Of a stretch of 64,000 nucleotides of DNA, positions 41,781 to 50,639 are shown piece after piece. The translations under genes were made by a program, and so were the position numbers. Position 1 is the first letter of the stretch; each line of letters begins with the position of its first letter. The notes under the pieces are model-generated. The model had not been told where the DNA came from, did no database searches, and was given only the letters and a program-made list of their open reading frames with translations. The DNA is taken from positions 1 to 64,000 of the forward strand of contig JAZHPA010000009.1 of NCBI GenBank assembly GCA_051024685.1, given 5' to 3'. Source of the stretch: UBA12545 sp051024685. Its GTDB lineage: Bacteria; Bacillota; DSM-521; Neomoorellales; Neomoorellaceae.

Positions 41781-42242
41781 GTGACGGCCAGGAGTATAAA
41801 TGTGGAAGTCATCCGCCGGGCGGTGGATAAGTGTTGTAAGACCGTGGAAGAATGCGGCAGTTGCGATAAGCCCCGCTGCCTTATAGGTTTCACCCAGACG
41901 GTGCTGGACTACGCCCGGGCCAAAAACACCTGCCGCATACCCCAGGGCCACAAATTTATCCCCGAAGGCGATCTGCGCCTTTATTACCAAGAAGATTTGC
42001 TGGACACCTTGAGCGAAGTACTTCTCCAGTGCCAGAGCTGCCAGGATAACCATGAAGAAGACTGCGTTATCAACATCAGCCGACGTGCCATGGAACGGGC
42101 CCTCTTCGGCGACTATGTGGGCTTCAGCGGGAGCATCGCAGCTTACCTCCTGCAAGTGGGCCGCCAAGATCCTGCCTTGGGCGAGAAGCTGGCTTCCCTT
42201 TATCAGCAAAAGAAAAAGGCCGCTTCTTCCGGCACCCCCTGA
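41781..42242 (+). CDS. Cys-rich protein of unknown function, partner of the siroheme-like protein
   Basis: 153 residues, GTG start, 15 bases after the siroheme-like gene. Cysteines cluster as CC..CGSCDKPRC near the N-terminus, with QCQSCQDNHEEDC in the middle, enough for one or two metal centres. The C-terminal part is helical. I recognise no family. Co-transcription suggests an electron-transfer or maturation partner for the protein before it. Confidence 0.55.
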   Translation: MTARSINVEVIRRAVDKCCKTVEECGSCDKPRCLIGFTQTVLDYARAKNTCRIPQGHKFIPEGDLRLYYQEDLLDTLSEVLLQCQSCQDNHEEDCVINISRRAMERALFGDYVGFSGSIAAYLLQVGRQDPALGEKLASLYQQKKKAASSGTP

Positions 42243-42266
42243 CAACTGCCCCTTCGACTGCGGCCC

Positions 42267-42534
42267 CTGAGGGATCCCCAGTTTTTATTCCAGGCCTGCT
42301 TGGCTTTCGCTCGCTCCAGAAACCCTCGCGGGCAGGACTTTTGCTCGGCCTCAAAGCTTAAGGCGGGGTTCCCGGCCCAATCGGCGTCCTTGCCGATGGG
42401 CCGGTCTCGGACCTCCTATCCTCGACCCCGCCTCCGCTTTCGGCCAAAGCTTAAAGCCTGGGCTAGCCGCGAAGGCTTGCTCGCTCGCTTTCAAGTCCAA
42501 GCAGGCCTCCCCTGGAAAAGTGGGGATAGCTCAG
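42267..42534. mobile_element. MITE, full copy (subfamily b)
   Basis: A 268-bp element from CTGAGGGATCCCC to GGGGATAGCTCAG, flanked by the perfect 9-bp duplication CTGCGGCCC (42258-42266 and 42535-42543). It is almost identical to the copy at 34575, which suggests recent transposition of this subfamily. Confidence 0.92.
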
Positions 42535-42543
42535 CTGCGGCCC

Positions 42544-42806
42544 ATCTTGGCTTCAAGTCTACGGCCTGCCTGGCTTTCCCTTCCCCCTCGGCACCTCCGG
42601 GCAAGGACTTCGGTTCCCCTGAAAAGCCTTAAGGAGCCTTCCCCCGCATGGGCGCCGAAACCCTGGTGTAGTTCAGCCTTAGCCCAAGTCCTGTGCCCGG
42701 GGCGGCAGGGAGCGAGCCGGGACGGGTCAGGCCCCGGAATGAAAATCCCGATCTGCCGGGCCTGAGGGGCAAGCACCAACCCACGTCCCCTCAGACTTGG
42801 GCGAGA
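42544..42806. other. Intergenic region with one strong inverted repeat
   Basis: No convincing gene. An 8-bp inverted repeat, CTGAGGGG and CCCCTCAG, lies at about 42762-42793 just beyond the end of the MoaD-like gene, without a T run. It may act as its transcript end. The remainder is GC-rich and shows nothing I can name. Confidence 0.4.
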
Positions 42807-43106
42807 TTACCCTCCTCCCGCCGGTGGGAGAATGAGTACGGTGTCGCCTGCGTTTACCGGGGTTGAAAGTCCCTGCAGGAAGCGAACATCGCGGCCTTCT
42901 ACGAATATTCGTATGAAGCTTTTGAGCTCTCCCGTTTCCGGCGCCGTTATCTTCTCTAATATATCCTTACCGGTAAGTTCTTTGACTGCTTCTAAAACAT
43001 TCATTACCGTGGCCTTTTCGGGTACGGATACCATAAGCTCGCGGTTGCCTAGGAACTGGGCCAGGTCCAGAATAGTGCTGACTTTTACCTCCATCCTCCC
43101 CTCCAT
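42807..43106 (-). CDS. MoaD/ThiS-family ubiquitin-like sulfur carrier
   Basis: 99 residues with a beta-grasp pattern, a central FVEGRDVRFLQGLSTPVNAGD block and a C-terminus ending AGGG, the double-Gly tail used for thiocarboxylation. It could serve molybdopterin or tungstopterin, thiamine or cysteine synthesis; no activating enzyme (MoeB/ThiF) is adjacent. An internal ATG at 43094 is an equally good start. It sits between two MITE copies. Confidence 0.82.
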   Translation of the reverse strand: MEGRMEVKVSTILDLAQFLGNRELMVSVPEKATVMNVLEAVKELTGKDILEKITAPETGELKSFIRIFVEGRDVRFLQGLSTPVNAGDTVLILPPAGGG

Positions 43107-43196
43107 GCCACCACCCCCTGTGCCGAATTGATTGATTTAACTATTTTTACATTTCCAGATTAACCCTCTGACTTTAGAAAGTCAAGGGCCGGTTAG

Positions 43197-43454
43197 CTTG
43201 GCGTATCTTTGCTTCTAGGCCTGCTTGGCTTTCGCTCGCAAAGGCCTCCCTCGCGGGCCAAACTAGCGCTTGGCTCAAGGCTCCGGCAGGCTTCCCGGCA
43301 AATTCGACCTCCTGTCTCAGTTGCCGGCCTCGGCCATCCATGGCCTCAGGCCTGCCTCCGCCTTTCGCCTCGCTAAGTTTGGCTACCGCTCAGGTTTAGT
43401 CGCTCGCTTCCAAGCCTAAACAGGCCTGCCCCACAAAAAGTGGGGATAACTCAG
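43197..43454. mobile_element. MITE, full copy (subfamily a, inverted)
   Basis: Nearly identical to the reverse complement of 31819-32081. The right end GGGGATAACTCAG is intact; the left end has decayed (CTTGGCGTATC followed by TTTGC). Flanks show an 8-bp direct repeat CCGGTTAG (43189-43196 and 43455-43462), or 9 bp with one mismatch. Beyond it, before the YvrJ gene, only a short GGACGGT/ACCGTCC hairpin is seen. Confidence 0.9.
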
Positions 43455-43670
43455 CCGGTTAGGCCTGGTTATCGGTGGCATGTAGGGTAACGCCCTTCTG
43501 GAGCAGGACGGTGGGGGAACAACCGTCCTTGACGGTGGCCGCGCCTGGGCCAGGGGAAAGGCGGTGGTATGGAAAGCAGGAGATACTCATAGCCGGCCAC
43601 GGAGACAGAACGTGTAAACCCTGCCGGGTCCTCAAACCGGGCACAGGTCCCGGGCGCAAGGATTGGGGAA

Positions 43671-43874
43671 TTATCCTATTTTGCCAACACCCTTGCCTTC
43701 CAGCAGCCCTTTAGCTTCCTGGTAGTCCAGGCCGCCCAGGCGGGCCACTACCACCGTCAGTAGGGTAACTGACTTCTGCAGTTCCTTTATAAGGGGCTCC
43801 ATGCGCACCAGCAAGTAAAAGGCCATGACCATGGGAAAGCCGACATTCCCGACCTGGGTCCAAAGGTCCTCCAT
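43671..43874 (-). CDS. YvrJ-family small protein
   Basis: 67 residues, starting MEDLWTQVGNVGFPMVMAFY, one membrane segment and a short helical tail; the YvrJ family signature is clear. ATG at 43874 has GGGGAGGG upstream. It is the last gene of a trio with DUF2922 and DUF1659 proteins, a group conserved in Firmicutes but without known function. Confidence 0.85.
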   Translation of the reverse strand: MEDLWTQVGNVGFPMVMAFYLLVRMEPLIKELQKSVTLLTVVVARLGGLDYQEAKGLLEGKGVGKIG

Positions 43875-43949
43875 GATGGGTTCCCTCCCCTGTACAGGGT
43901 GCGTCAAGACGGCCGGGGAACCAGGAGGGGACCCCGGCCGTCTCCCCGT

Positions 43950-44171
43950 TTAGATCGAGATAAGGTCGGTAGTTTCCCTGCTTACCAGCCGGGCACCGGC
44001 GACGGCCACCAGGTCCCCGCCGGGTGAGGTGAAGACATTGCGGGCCACAATGAGTTCCATAGCCGCCCTCACCTCATCGGCCGTGATGTCGGACCGTGGT
44101 TCCTGCACGGCCAGTACGGTACGGCGACCTGCTGCATTTTGGAAAATGAGCTCCAACCGCCTGGTCAACAT
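43950..44171 (-). CDS. DUF2922 protein
   Basis: 73 residues of the DUF2922 family (RRLELIFQNAAGRRTVLAV at the N-terminus, AMELIVARNVF in the middle). It is the second gene of the DUF1659-DUF2922-YvrJ trio. Small, soluble and of unknown role. Confidence 0.85.
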   Translation of the reverse strand: MLTRRLELIFQNAAGRRTVLAVQEPRSDITADEVRAAMELIVARNVFTSPGGDLVAVAGARLVSRETTDLISI

Positions 44172-44193
44172 GGCTTAATCCTCCCTCCCCGTT

Positions 44194-44415
44194 CTAGGCG
44201 CTCAAACTGCTCTCTTGAACGCGGCTGACAGAGACCACCGGGTAAGTTTGCAGTGCAGCCAGGGCTTGAGCCACGTCCCAAAGGTCTTGGTCGGCAGCCC
44301 CCGGTTTTACCCGGTTGAAAGTCCTCCAGCGGTAAACCGGCTCGCCCTCGGAATTGGTCCCGACCTGCACCTGCAACTGTAGGGATGCGCTTATAGGTGT
44401 TACCACTACTGCCAT
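44194..44415 (-). CDS. DUF1659 protein
   Basis: 73 residues of the DUF1659 family (LQLQVQVGTNSEGEPVYR followed by TFNRVKPGAADQDL and LAALQTYPV). It is the first gene of the trio; GGGGGGTGG lies before the ATG. Function unknown. Confidence 0.85.
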   Translation of the reverse strand: MAVVVTPISASLQLQVQVGTNSEGEPVYRWRTFNRVKPGAADQDLWDVAQALAALQTYPVVSVSRVQESSLSA

Positions 44416-44889
44416 TTTGCCACCCCCCTTCTGGCTTCGAGTCTACCAGGCGCGGAGGCAGCAGTCGAACTTACGTTCCCTGAAGAAGCGAAGATTGCCC
44501 TGCTTCGCTTACCTCCGGTACGTCACCCGAACAGCGTGAAGGTACCTTGGAAGGCCTGGCCCGGATTTTTAGGTCGGTAAAACCTACACTTAAGCCGGCC
44601 CTCCGGTCCGGCCGGCCTGCAGTAAGCTATCTAGGTGAACGACTGTGGAGGATGGCCCTGAAAATTCCCTGCTCCCTTAACCTTAAGGTGCCGCCCTGTA
44701 GGGCATAACTCTTGACCTCGAGGGTCACCATGCTCCCGCGTTTGCTATTATTTATCCCTTGCTTCCATAATCCGACAAGTTTTGTGCTTTCTTTATGTTA
44801 AACTACTTAGTGTTGTTCGCACCGTTTATCAACAAGGAAAGCGTATGCTGCTGGGAATACAGCTTTGTACGGAAGGGGGGATCCGCGAT
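44416..44889. other. Divergent intergenic region with hairpins
   Basis: Region between the DUF1659 gene and the CGGC gene. On the minus strand, inside the likely DUF1659 leader, AAGCGAAG pairs with CTTCGCTT (about 44487-44511) and GGTAC with GTACC around an inner TCAC/GTGA stem (about 44520-44550). On the plus side the 130 bases before the CGGC gene are AT-richer and could hold its promoter. No gene is supported. Confidence 0.4.
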
Positions 44890-45345
44890 ATGAGCCGCGT
44901 AGGCATCATAGCATGCCGCCATTACTGGTACAACGGTTGCCCGGGGTTCCAGTCCCATATCCTCTGTTTTCTGGCCCCATTGGAAAGAAAAGGTCCCCTG
45001 GGACAGCTCCGGAAAGGGCATATTGTAAGCATGCGCCCGTGTCCCGGCTGTCCCGGGGACCGGATAACCGATCTGGCCGCGGACATGCTGGAGCGGGACA
45101 ACATCCAGGTGTTTGCCCTCGCTTCCTGCCTTTTCCTGGCCGGCCACTGCCCCGTGGCCGTACAACTGGGGAAAAAAATAGAGACGTCCTTTAGGCGCCC
45201 CGTATTATTGGGTACTTATATCGCCGCAGACAAAGCCGCGAGCTGCCGCGCCGTCCGGCGGCACCTCCCCGGCATACCCAGCGTACTGGAATGTCTTCGC
45301 CAGTTGGGTAATCTAAGTTATTTGTGTTCCCTCCTGCCGGAATAA
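44890..45345 (+). CDS. CGGC-domain metal-binding-type protein
   Basis: About 151 residues. RVGIIACRHYWYNGCPGFQ and RPCPGCPGDRITDLA carry the cysteines typical of the CGGC domain, a small Rossmann-like domain thought to bind metal; ASCLFLAGHCPVA follows. ATG at 44890 with GGAAGGGGGG upstream is preferred over a longer frame. Function unknown. Its 3' end overlaps the DUF951 gene on the other strand by 33 bases. Confidence 0.78.
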   Translation: MSRVGIIACRHYWYNGCPGFQSHILCFLAPLERKGPLGQLRKGHIVSMRPCPGCPGDRITDLAADMLERDNIQVFALASCLFLAGHCPVAVQLGKKIETSFRRPVLLGTYIAADKAASCRAVRRHLPGIPSVLECLRQLGNLSYLCSLLPE

Positions 45346-45513
45346 CACCTTCTTGATGCTTTTCTCTAGTTTGGCCCGGGAAAGTAAAACCAGCCGGCCA
45401 CAACCCAGGCACCGGAGCCGGAAATCCATACCCGTCCGCAGGATCTCCCAGCGGTTGCTGCCGCAAGGATGGGTTTTACGCATCTCTACAATGTCTCCCA
45501 GGTGAAGTTTCAC
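45313..45513 (-). CDS. DUF951 protein
   Basis: 66 residues of the DUF951 family: LGDIVEMRKTHPCGSNRWEI then RCLGCGRLVLLSR. Three cysteines (17, 35, 38) suit a small zinc site and the fold suggests nucleic-acid binding. In many Firmicutes it is encoded near rpsF; here it is 10 kb away. Confidence 0.88.
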   Translation of the reverse strand: MKLHLGDIVEMRKTHPCGSNRWEILRTGMDFRLRCLGCGRLVLLSRAKLEKSIKKVLFRQEGTQIT

Positions 45514-45706
45514 CGGTTCCTAGCCTCCTTAAGGCACCTTCTCCCCCCAGAACCCCCTTCCGCCGTCGAACCGGCCTTAAGAGCCGGACCTGTTAGCTTC
45601 TCCCCACCCGCTTCTTACCCGCGGTGGGATTGGCCTTCACCCTCACCGTCTGCGGCGGGTCCTCGCAGTTCTCCGACCAGGCCGATCACCACCTGGGGTG
45701 GAGAGT

Positions 45707-46570
45707 CTAGGCGGAATGGTGGTCCAAGGCCCTCAGGGCCGCCTCGGCGGAAATACGCACTTCCCAGGCAGGATCGTCTCGTGCCTTCTCCAAGGCGGAA
45801 CGGGCTTCACCGCACCGCAGGCGCCCCAGGGAAAGAGCTGCTGCCGATCGCACTTTAGGCTCGGGGTCCTCTAGGGCCGGTAAGAGATAGCCTGCAGCGT
45901 CCCTTAACCCGGTTTCTCCCAGGGCCCCGGCGGCCGCCGTCCGCAGGGCAGGCGACGATGCATGCAGGCATTCTCCCAACAAGGGCAAGACACTGGCCTC
46001 GCCAAGGTTACCTAGAATCTCGACGGCCCGCACCGCCACCTCCTCCGGGCCGGTCCGGACGGCCGGCAACAAATAAGGGATACTCTGCGGGCCAAAGGCA
46101 GCCATAATCTGGGCCACCCGAGCGGGGGGAATGCGCCGGGGTTCGGCCAGGGCCAGGGATAAAGGTTCCAGACAGCGGGGATCCTTAAGGGAAACGAGGG
46201 CCGCAGCTGCGGCCATCTGTACCCCTTCTTCCCGATCGGCCAGGGCCTCCAGGAGGGGGGCCACGGCGCGGTCTACCGCCAAGACCCCCAGGATCTCCGC
46301 CGCCAGAGCCCGCTCCTGCGCCGATCCTCCCTTTAACATTTGGAGCCACGCCTCTACTAAAGCCTCCCCGTAGGCTAAGGCCTTAAGTTCCTGTCGCACT
46401 TCCAGCCCGAGCCGGGGCCAGCACTCCAGGATAACCCGGGCCCCTTCCCGGGCTCCCAATTTGAGCAGGGCCTTTTTTAGAGGGGAAGGAACTTCTTTCC
46501 TGCAGCGGCAGAGCTTTTCTACCAGTCCTCTATTGTCCTCTTTCCGGCGCTTGCGCCACCAGCCCCTGAA
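45707..46570 (-). CDS. HEAT-repeat protein
   Basis: About 287 residues, a basic N-terminus (RGWWRKRRKEDNRG) followed by at least five HEAT-like helical repeats (for example AVAPLLEALADREEGVQMAAAAALVSL, shortened here as AVAPLLEALADRE). I place the start at TTG 46570 because TAGGAGG lies seven bases before it; longer frames run into yedF. The repeats resemble PBS-lyase-type HEAT repeats, which bind proteins. No enzyme activity is implied. Confidence 0.75.
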   Translation of the reverse strand, partial: FRGWWRKRRKEDNRGLVEKLCRCRKEVPSPLKKALLKLGAREGARVILECWPRLGLEVRQELKALAYGEALVEAWLQMLKGGSAQERALAAEILGVLAVDRAVAPLLEALADREEGVQMAAAAALVSLKDPRCLEPLSLALAEPRRIPPARVAQIMAAFGPQSIPYLLPAVRTGPEEVAVRAVEILGNLGEASVLPLLGECLHASSPALRTAAAGALGETGLRDAAGYLLPALEDPEPKVRSAAALSLGRLRCGEARSALEKARDDPAWEVRISAEAALRALDHHSA

Positions 46571-46584
46571 CAAGGCCCATCCTC

Positions 46585-47172
46585 CTACAGGGTGACGACC
46601 TTTTCGGCAGCCATGAGGTGTTCCACTATGGTATACATGTTGGTAACCGAGCCCACGCAAAGCTTTTCTTTAAGCTGGTAATAGTCCAGGCAGGTACCGC
46701 AGACCAATATTTCCAGGCCTCTCTGTTCCAGGGCCATGAGGCTGGCCAGGGCCGGAGAGCCCTCGCAGCACAGCTTGACTCCGCTGTTGATAAAGAGGAG
46801 GCACCGCGGGATAACCTCCCCTTCGCTCAGGGTATACAGGAAATTGCGCATGAGCAATTCCCCCAGCTCCTGGGAGCCCTGGCCCAGGGCATCGGTGCTG
46901 ATCAAGATCACCTGTCCGGGGGCTACACACAGCTGGGTGGTAGGCAATCCTTCTTTCCGGATATGGATGTAGTAATCCGTGCCCCGCTCCTCCACTTCCA
47001 CAGCACAGTCCAGGCTGCGGGCCAGTTTCACCACATTGTCCCGCGCCACCTCGTTGTCCACGATGGTAACGATCTCTCCGGCTTCCTTTAGTGCTTCCAA
47101 GGCCTTCTTGGTGTGAATAACCGGCTGCGGACAGGGCAGGCCGCGGGCATCCACCTTAGTCTCCAAGTTCAT
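46585..47172 (-). CDS. yedF: YedF, sulfurtransferase-like selenium metabolism protein
   Basis: About 195 residues: an N-terminal TusA-like domain with the CPxP motif (ARGLPCPQPVIHTKKAL) and a C-terminal DsrE-like domain. The fused form marks bacteria that use selenium. In an acetogen it fits selenocysteine-containing formate dehydrogenase, though no sel genes are in the window. ATG at 47172 follows AAGGTGG. Confidence 0.88.
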   Translation of the reverse strand: MNLETKVDARGLPCPQPVIHTKKALEALKEAGEIVTIVDNEVARDNVVKLARSLDCAVEVEERGTDYYIHIRKEGLPTTQLCVAPGQVILISTDALGQGSQELGELLMRNFLYTLSEGEVIPRCLLFINSGVKLCCEGSPALASLMALEQRGLEILVCGTCLDYYQLKEKLCVGSVTNMYTIVEHLMAAEKVVTL

Positions 47173-47258
47173 CCCCACCTTTTCCAAATCTATTGCCGAA
47201 ATCCGGTTTATTTAATGTTCGACATGGGCCGCCCTTTTACCTGCCTTGCCTGACTGCC

Positions 47259-48674
47259 CTAACTCTGCAGGAAGGCGTTGTAAGCCCGATAGGCCATGTA
47301 CACATCAACCTTGCTGCTTATTTCGAGGGGGGCATGCATAGATAAGAGGGCCGGCCCGCAGTCCGCCACTTCCAGACCGAAATAGGCCAGGTACTTGGCG
47401 ATGGTGCCCCCGCCGCCCAAATCCACCTTACCCAGCTCGCCACTCTGCCAGATTACCCCGGCATTATTGAAAATAGCCCGCAGTTCGGCCATGAATTCTG
47501 CGTTAGCATCGTTAGCCTCATACTTACCCCGGGACCCGGAGTACTTATTGAGCACCACGCCGTAACCCAGGCGAGAAACGTTGCGCTTGTCGAAGGCGTT
47601 CTCATAGGTAGGATCCAGGCCGGCGGTCACATCCGCCGAGATGGCCTTGGAACCGGCCAGGATGCGCCCGACACTTAAAAGGTCCGAGTAACCCGCCCGG
47701 GCGGCCAGCTCGGCCACCACGTGTTCCAGCAGGCGCGACTGGGCACCGGTATTCCCGGTACTTCCGATCTCTTCTTTATCCACCAAGAGCACCAGAGCCG
47801 TATGCTGGGGATAAGAGAGATCCATGAGCGCCTGGAGGGCGGCGTAGGCGCAAACCCGGTCGTCCTGGCCGTAACCCGCAATCATGCTGCGGTCCAGACC
47901 CAAATCCCGGGCCGGCCCAGCCGGCACCAGCTCCAGTTCGGCCACAATAAAATCTTCTTCCGTCAGGCCGTAGCCTTCGTAGAGGAGTTGCAAAATGGCC
48001 AAGCGCACCTTTTCTTTAACCTCGTCGTCGGGATAGGGTATATTGCCGACCACCAGGTTCAAATCCTCGCCGTCAACGGCTTCTTCCATGGCCTTTTTCA
48101 TCTGCTCTTTGGCCAGGTGAGGCAACAGGTCGCTGATACTGAAAATAGGATCCCCGGGGTCTTCGCCGATGACTATTTCCTGCCTGCTCCCGTCCCGCAA
48201 GATCACCACCCCATGCAAGGAGAGGGGCAAGGAAGTCCACTGATATTTCTTGATGCCCCCGTAATAGTGGGTCTTGAACAGGGCCAGGCCGCCTTGCTCG
48301 TACAGGGGCATGGGCTTTAGATCCAGTCGCGGGGCGTCGATATGGGCTCCCACTAGGCGCACTCCCCGGTCGAGGGGAGCCTGCCCCACAATTCCCAGTA
48401 CGGCCACTTTGTGCCGCCATTCCAGGAAAAACTTGGTACCCGGCGCCAGGCCTCGGCCGGTAGGAAGGCTGGCCAGGGAGACAAATCCCTTCTCCCGGGC
48501 AGCCTGGACGGCCAGGCGGGCAGCCTCCCGCTCGGTCTTGGCCCGGCTTAAAAAAGTCTTATAGCCCTCACAGAAATTAAATACCGCCTCCCTTTCTCCC
48601 GGAGCCAGCCTTTCCCAGGCGCTCTTTTCCGGCAGGGCCAGCTTGGCTTGTAACTGCTTGCCTTCTCCGCCCAT
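47259..48674 (-). CDS. M18-family aminopeptidase
   Basis: 471 residues of the aspartyl-aminopeptidase-like M18 family. Metal-binding and catalytic marks: GAHIDAPRLDLKP, VDKEEIGSTGNTGAQS, and SMHAPLEISSKVD near the C-terminus. A cytosolic zinc exopeptidase, probably dodecameric. It lies downstream of cvpA in the same direction, 13 bases apart. Confidence 0.92.
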   Translation of the reverse strand: MGGEGKQLQAKLALPEKSAWERLAPGEREAVFNFCEGYKTFLSRAKTEREAARLAVQAAREKGFVSLASLPTGRGLAPGTKFFLEWRHKVAVLGIVGQAPLDRGVRLVGAHIDAPRLDLKPMPLYEQGGLALFKTHYYGGIKKYQWTSLPLSLHGVVILRDGSRQEIVIGEDPGDPIFSISDLLPHLAKEQMKKAMEEAVDGEDLNLVVGNIPYPDDEVKEKVRLAILQLLYEGYGLTEEDFIVAELELVPAGPARDLGLDRSMIAGYGQDDRVCAYAALQALMDLSYPQHTALVLLVDKEEIGSTGNTGAQSRLLEHVVAELAARAGYSDLLSVGRILAGSKAISADVTAGLDPTYENAFDKRNVSRLGYGVVLNKYSGSRGKYEANDANAEFMAELRAIFNNAGVIWQSGELGKVDLGGGGTIAKYLAYFGLEVADCGPALLSMHAPLEISSKVDVYMAYRAYNAFLQS

Positions 48675-48686
48675 GACTATCGCCTC

Positions 48687-49403
48687 CTAAAATAGGTTAT
48701 GCATCAATCCTTCCAGCCAGTAGAATACCTCAAGCAAAGGCGGTGCCAGTTGGGAAGCATACAACTGCCGGGCCAGGGACACTCCCAAGGGAAACCGGTC
48801 TAAAAGCCCCTTCTGCAGTCCCCACTCAACAGCACCTAAGAAAAGGGAAAGGTAAAGGGCCTGGGTTCCTAGGCCCAGGGCTGAACCCAAAAGGCGGCTC
48901 GGCAAACCAAAGGGGGTAAAGGCCACCCCCCGGCTCAAGATATATCCCACACGGCGCACCAACCAAAGGCTTACGTAGAACAGAAGTAGTAGAGCAAGGA
49001 GTTTCATTACCCCGAACACCAGCTGCCCGGCCAGGACCTCGCCCAGGGTCAATCCTTTTTCCCCGGACTGGATCATGGAATTGAGGAGGCCGGCCTTCCA
49101 GACAGACGGTAAAGGCCAACCTCCTACCACGGAGTCCATTTGCTGCACAGCCTGGACGCTAAAATCCTGCTGGAGGATAAACCGGGGGAGGGGCAGGTAG
49201 GCGGCCAGCCAGCTTCCTCCCTTTTCCGTCACCTTCCACTGTCGGTCAACCAGACTGGCCAGGGGACCGGCCAAGTTTAAGGCCACCAGAACGCCGACCA
49301 TGTAACCCATGAGCCCGGCCGCCAGGTTGATGAGGCCCCGGCGGTATCCCTGCCAGGCACCCCAGGCTAAAATCAGCAACACAAACCAGTCCAAATAATT
49401 CAT
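48687..49403 (-). CDS. CvpA-family membrane protein
   Basis: About 238 residues with four membrane segments. The N-terminal LDWFVLLILAWGAWQGYRRG and GLMGYMVGVLVALN segments are typical of CvpA. The ATG overlaps the panB stop (TGATG), so the two are coupled; a TTG one codon earlier is possible. Family members affect colicin V production and membrane robustness. Confidence 0.85.
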   Translation of the reverse strand: MNYLDWFVLLILAWGAWQGYRRGLINLAAGLMGYMVGVLVALNLAGPLASLVDRQWKVTEKGGSWLAAYLPLPRFILQQDFSVQAVQQMDSVVGGWPLPSVWKAGLLNSMIQSGEKGLTLGEVLAGQLVFGVMKLLALLLLFYVSLWLVRRVGYILSRGVAFTPFGLPSRLLGSALGLGTQALYLSLFLGAVEWGLQKGLLDRFPLGVSLARQLYASQLAPPLLEVFYWLEGLMHNLF

Positions 49404-50206
49404 CAATAAGAATGTTCCTCCCCGGGAAAGATGCCCTGCCGCACCTCTTGGCAGTATTCCTGTAGGGCCCGCACAATTTCCTCGCCTAAACGGGCGTAGC
49501 GCTTTACAAATTTCGGCTGGAAGCGGTCAAAGAGTCCCAGCACATCATGATATACCAGCACCTGGCCGTCACAATAGGGGCCGGCGCCTATGCCGATAGT
49601 GGGTATGTTGAGGCGCTCGGTAATGCTACGGGCCAGGGCCGCCGGTACACACTCCAGCACCAGGGAGAAAGCCCCTGCCTCCTGCAAAAGTTCCGCATCC
49701 TCCAGCAGGCGCTTGGCCGTTTCTTCATCCCGGCCCTGGACGCGGAAGCCCCCCAACTGGTTGGCGGCCTGGGGAGTAAGGCCCAGGTGGCCCATAACCG
49801 GAATACCTGCCTCTACTATGGCCTTTACCTTGTCCACCACCGGCCGGCCTCCTTCCAGCTTTACGGCATCTGCCCCCCCCTCCTGGACGAGCCGTCCGGC
49901 ATTGCGCACGGCTTCCGCCACGCTGATCTGATAGGAAAGAAAAGGCAGATCGGCCACCACCAGGGCAGAAGGCCGGGCCCGCACCACGGCTTTAGTATGG
50001 TGTACCATATCTTCCATGGTGACCGGCAGGGTGCTTTCATAACCCAGCACCACCATGCCCAGGGAATCTCCCACCAGGATGACATCTATCCCGGCCCGGT
50101 CGGCCGTTAAGGCCGAGGGATAATCATAGGCCGTGAGCATGGTTATCTTTTCGCCTCTGGCCTTCATTTCCCTAAGCTGGAGAACTGTTACTTTTTTGCC
50201 CGCCAC
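49403..50206 (-). CDS. panB: 3-methyl-2-oxobutanoate hydroxymethyltransferase
   Basis: 267 residues, GTG start with AAAGGGGG upstream. KITMLTAYDYPSA, VGDSLGMVVLGY, ADLPFLSYQ and IGIGAGPYCDGQVLV are family marks. It makes ketopantoate with 5,10-methylene-THF, linking one-carbon metabolism to CoA. It is separate from panC and panD. Confidence 0.95.
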   Translation of the reverse strand: MAGKKVTVLQLREMKARGEKITMLTAYDYPSALTADRAGIDVILVGDSLGMVVLGYESTLPVTMEDMVHHTKAVVRARPSALVVADLPFLSYQISVAEAVRNAGRLVQEGGADAVKLEGGRPVVDKVKAIVEAGIPVMGHLGLTPQAANQLGGFRVQGRDEETAKRLLEDAELLQEAGAFSLVLECVPAALARSITERLNIPTIGIGAGPYCDGQVLVYHDVLGLFDRFQPKFVKRYARLGEEIVRALQEYCQEVRQGIFPGEEHSY

Positions 50207-50242
50207 AGCTTATCCCCCTTTCTGGATTAACCTACCACCATT

Positions 50243-50271
50243 ATAACAAGAAAATCCCCGCGGCGGGGATT
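50243..50271 (-). terminator. Hairpin upstream of panB
   Basis: AATCCCC pairs with GGGGATT around GCGGC, followed on the minus strand by TTTTCTTGTT. It may end the DUF441 transcript. A TATAAT lies directly after the T run and could start the panB transcript. Confidence 0.75.
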
Positions 50272-50639
50272 CTCTTGGTTCTTCCACCTGTTCGGGGAAT
50301 TCTGGCGGAGCTGTCCGGGGGTGGGGAGTAGTGGCCGGTTGGGGAGTTTCCCGGGGCCCTTCCGGAGGGTCAATCCGGTTATTCAGTAGAGGCACCCCCT
50401 TATGTTGCACAATATTTGGCTTTGCCTTGAAGCCGGGGGCCAACCCTTTGCGGCCCTTGAGGTCGCCCCTGACCCGCCGCCAACGCCGGCGGCTTTATCT
50501 TTTCTAGTATTCCCTCACCGGCACTAATTATGCAGCCTGTCTGCTCGTTGCCAACCGTTTCGCTGCACCCGCCCATAGGAACCCGCAAGCCGCCTACCCC
50601 GCAGAACCGGGTTCTAAGGTCCGGGGCGTGCCGCCCCAT
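50272..50639. other. Intergenic region, no gene seen
   Basis: GC-rich stretch between panB and DUF441. Short reading frames here are Pro/Arg-rich and lack ribosome sites. Small inverted repeats (for example CCGCCGCCAACGCCGGCGG) are present, but I cannot assign a role. Confidence 0.4.
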
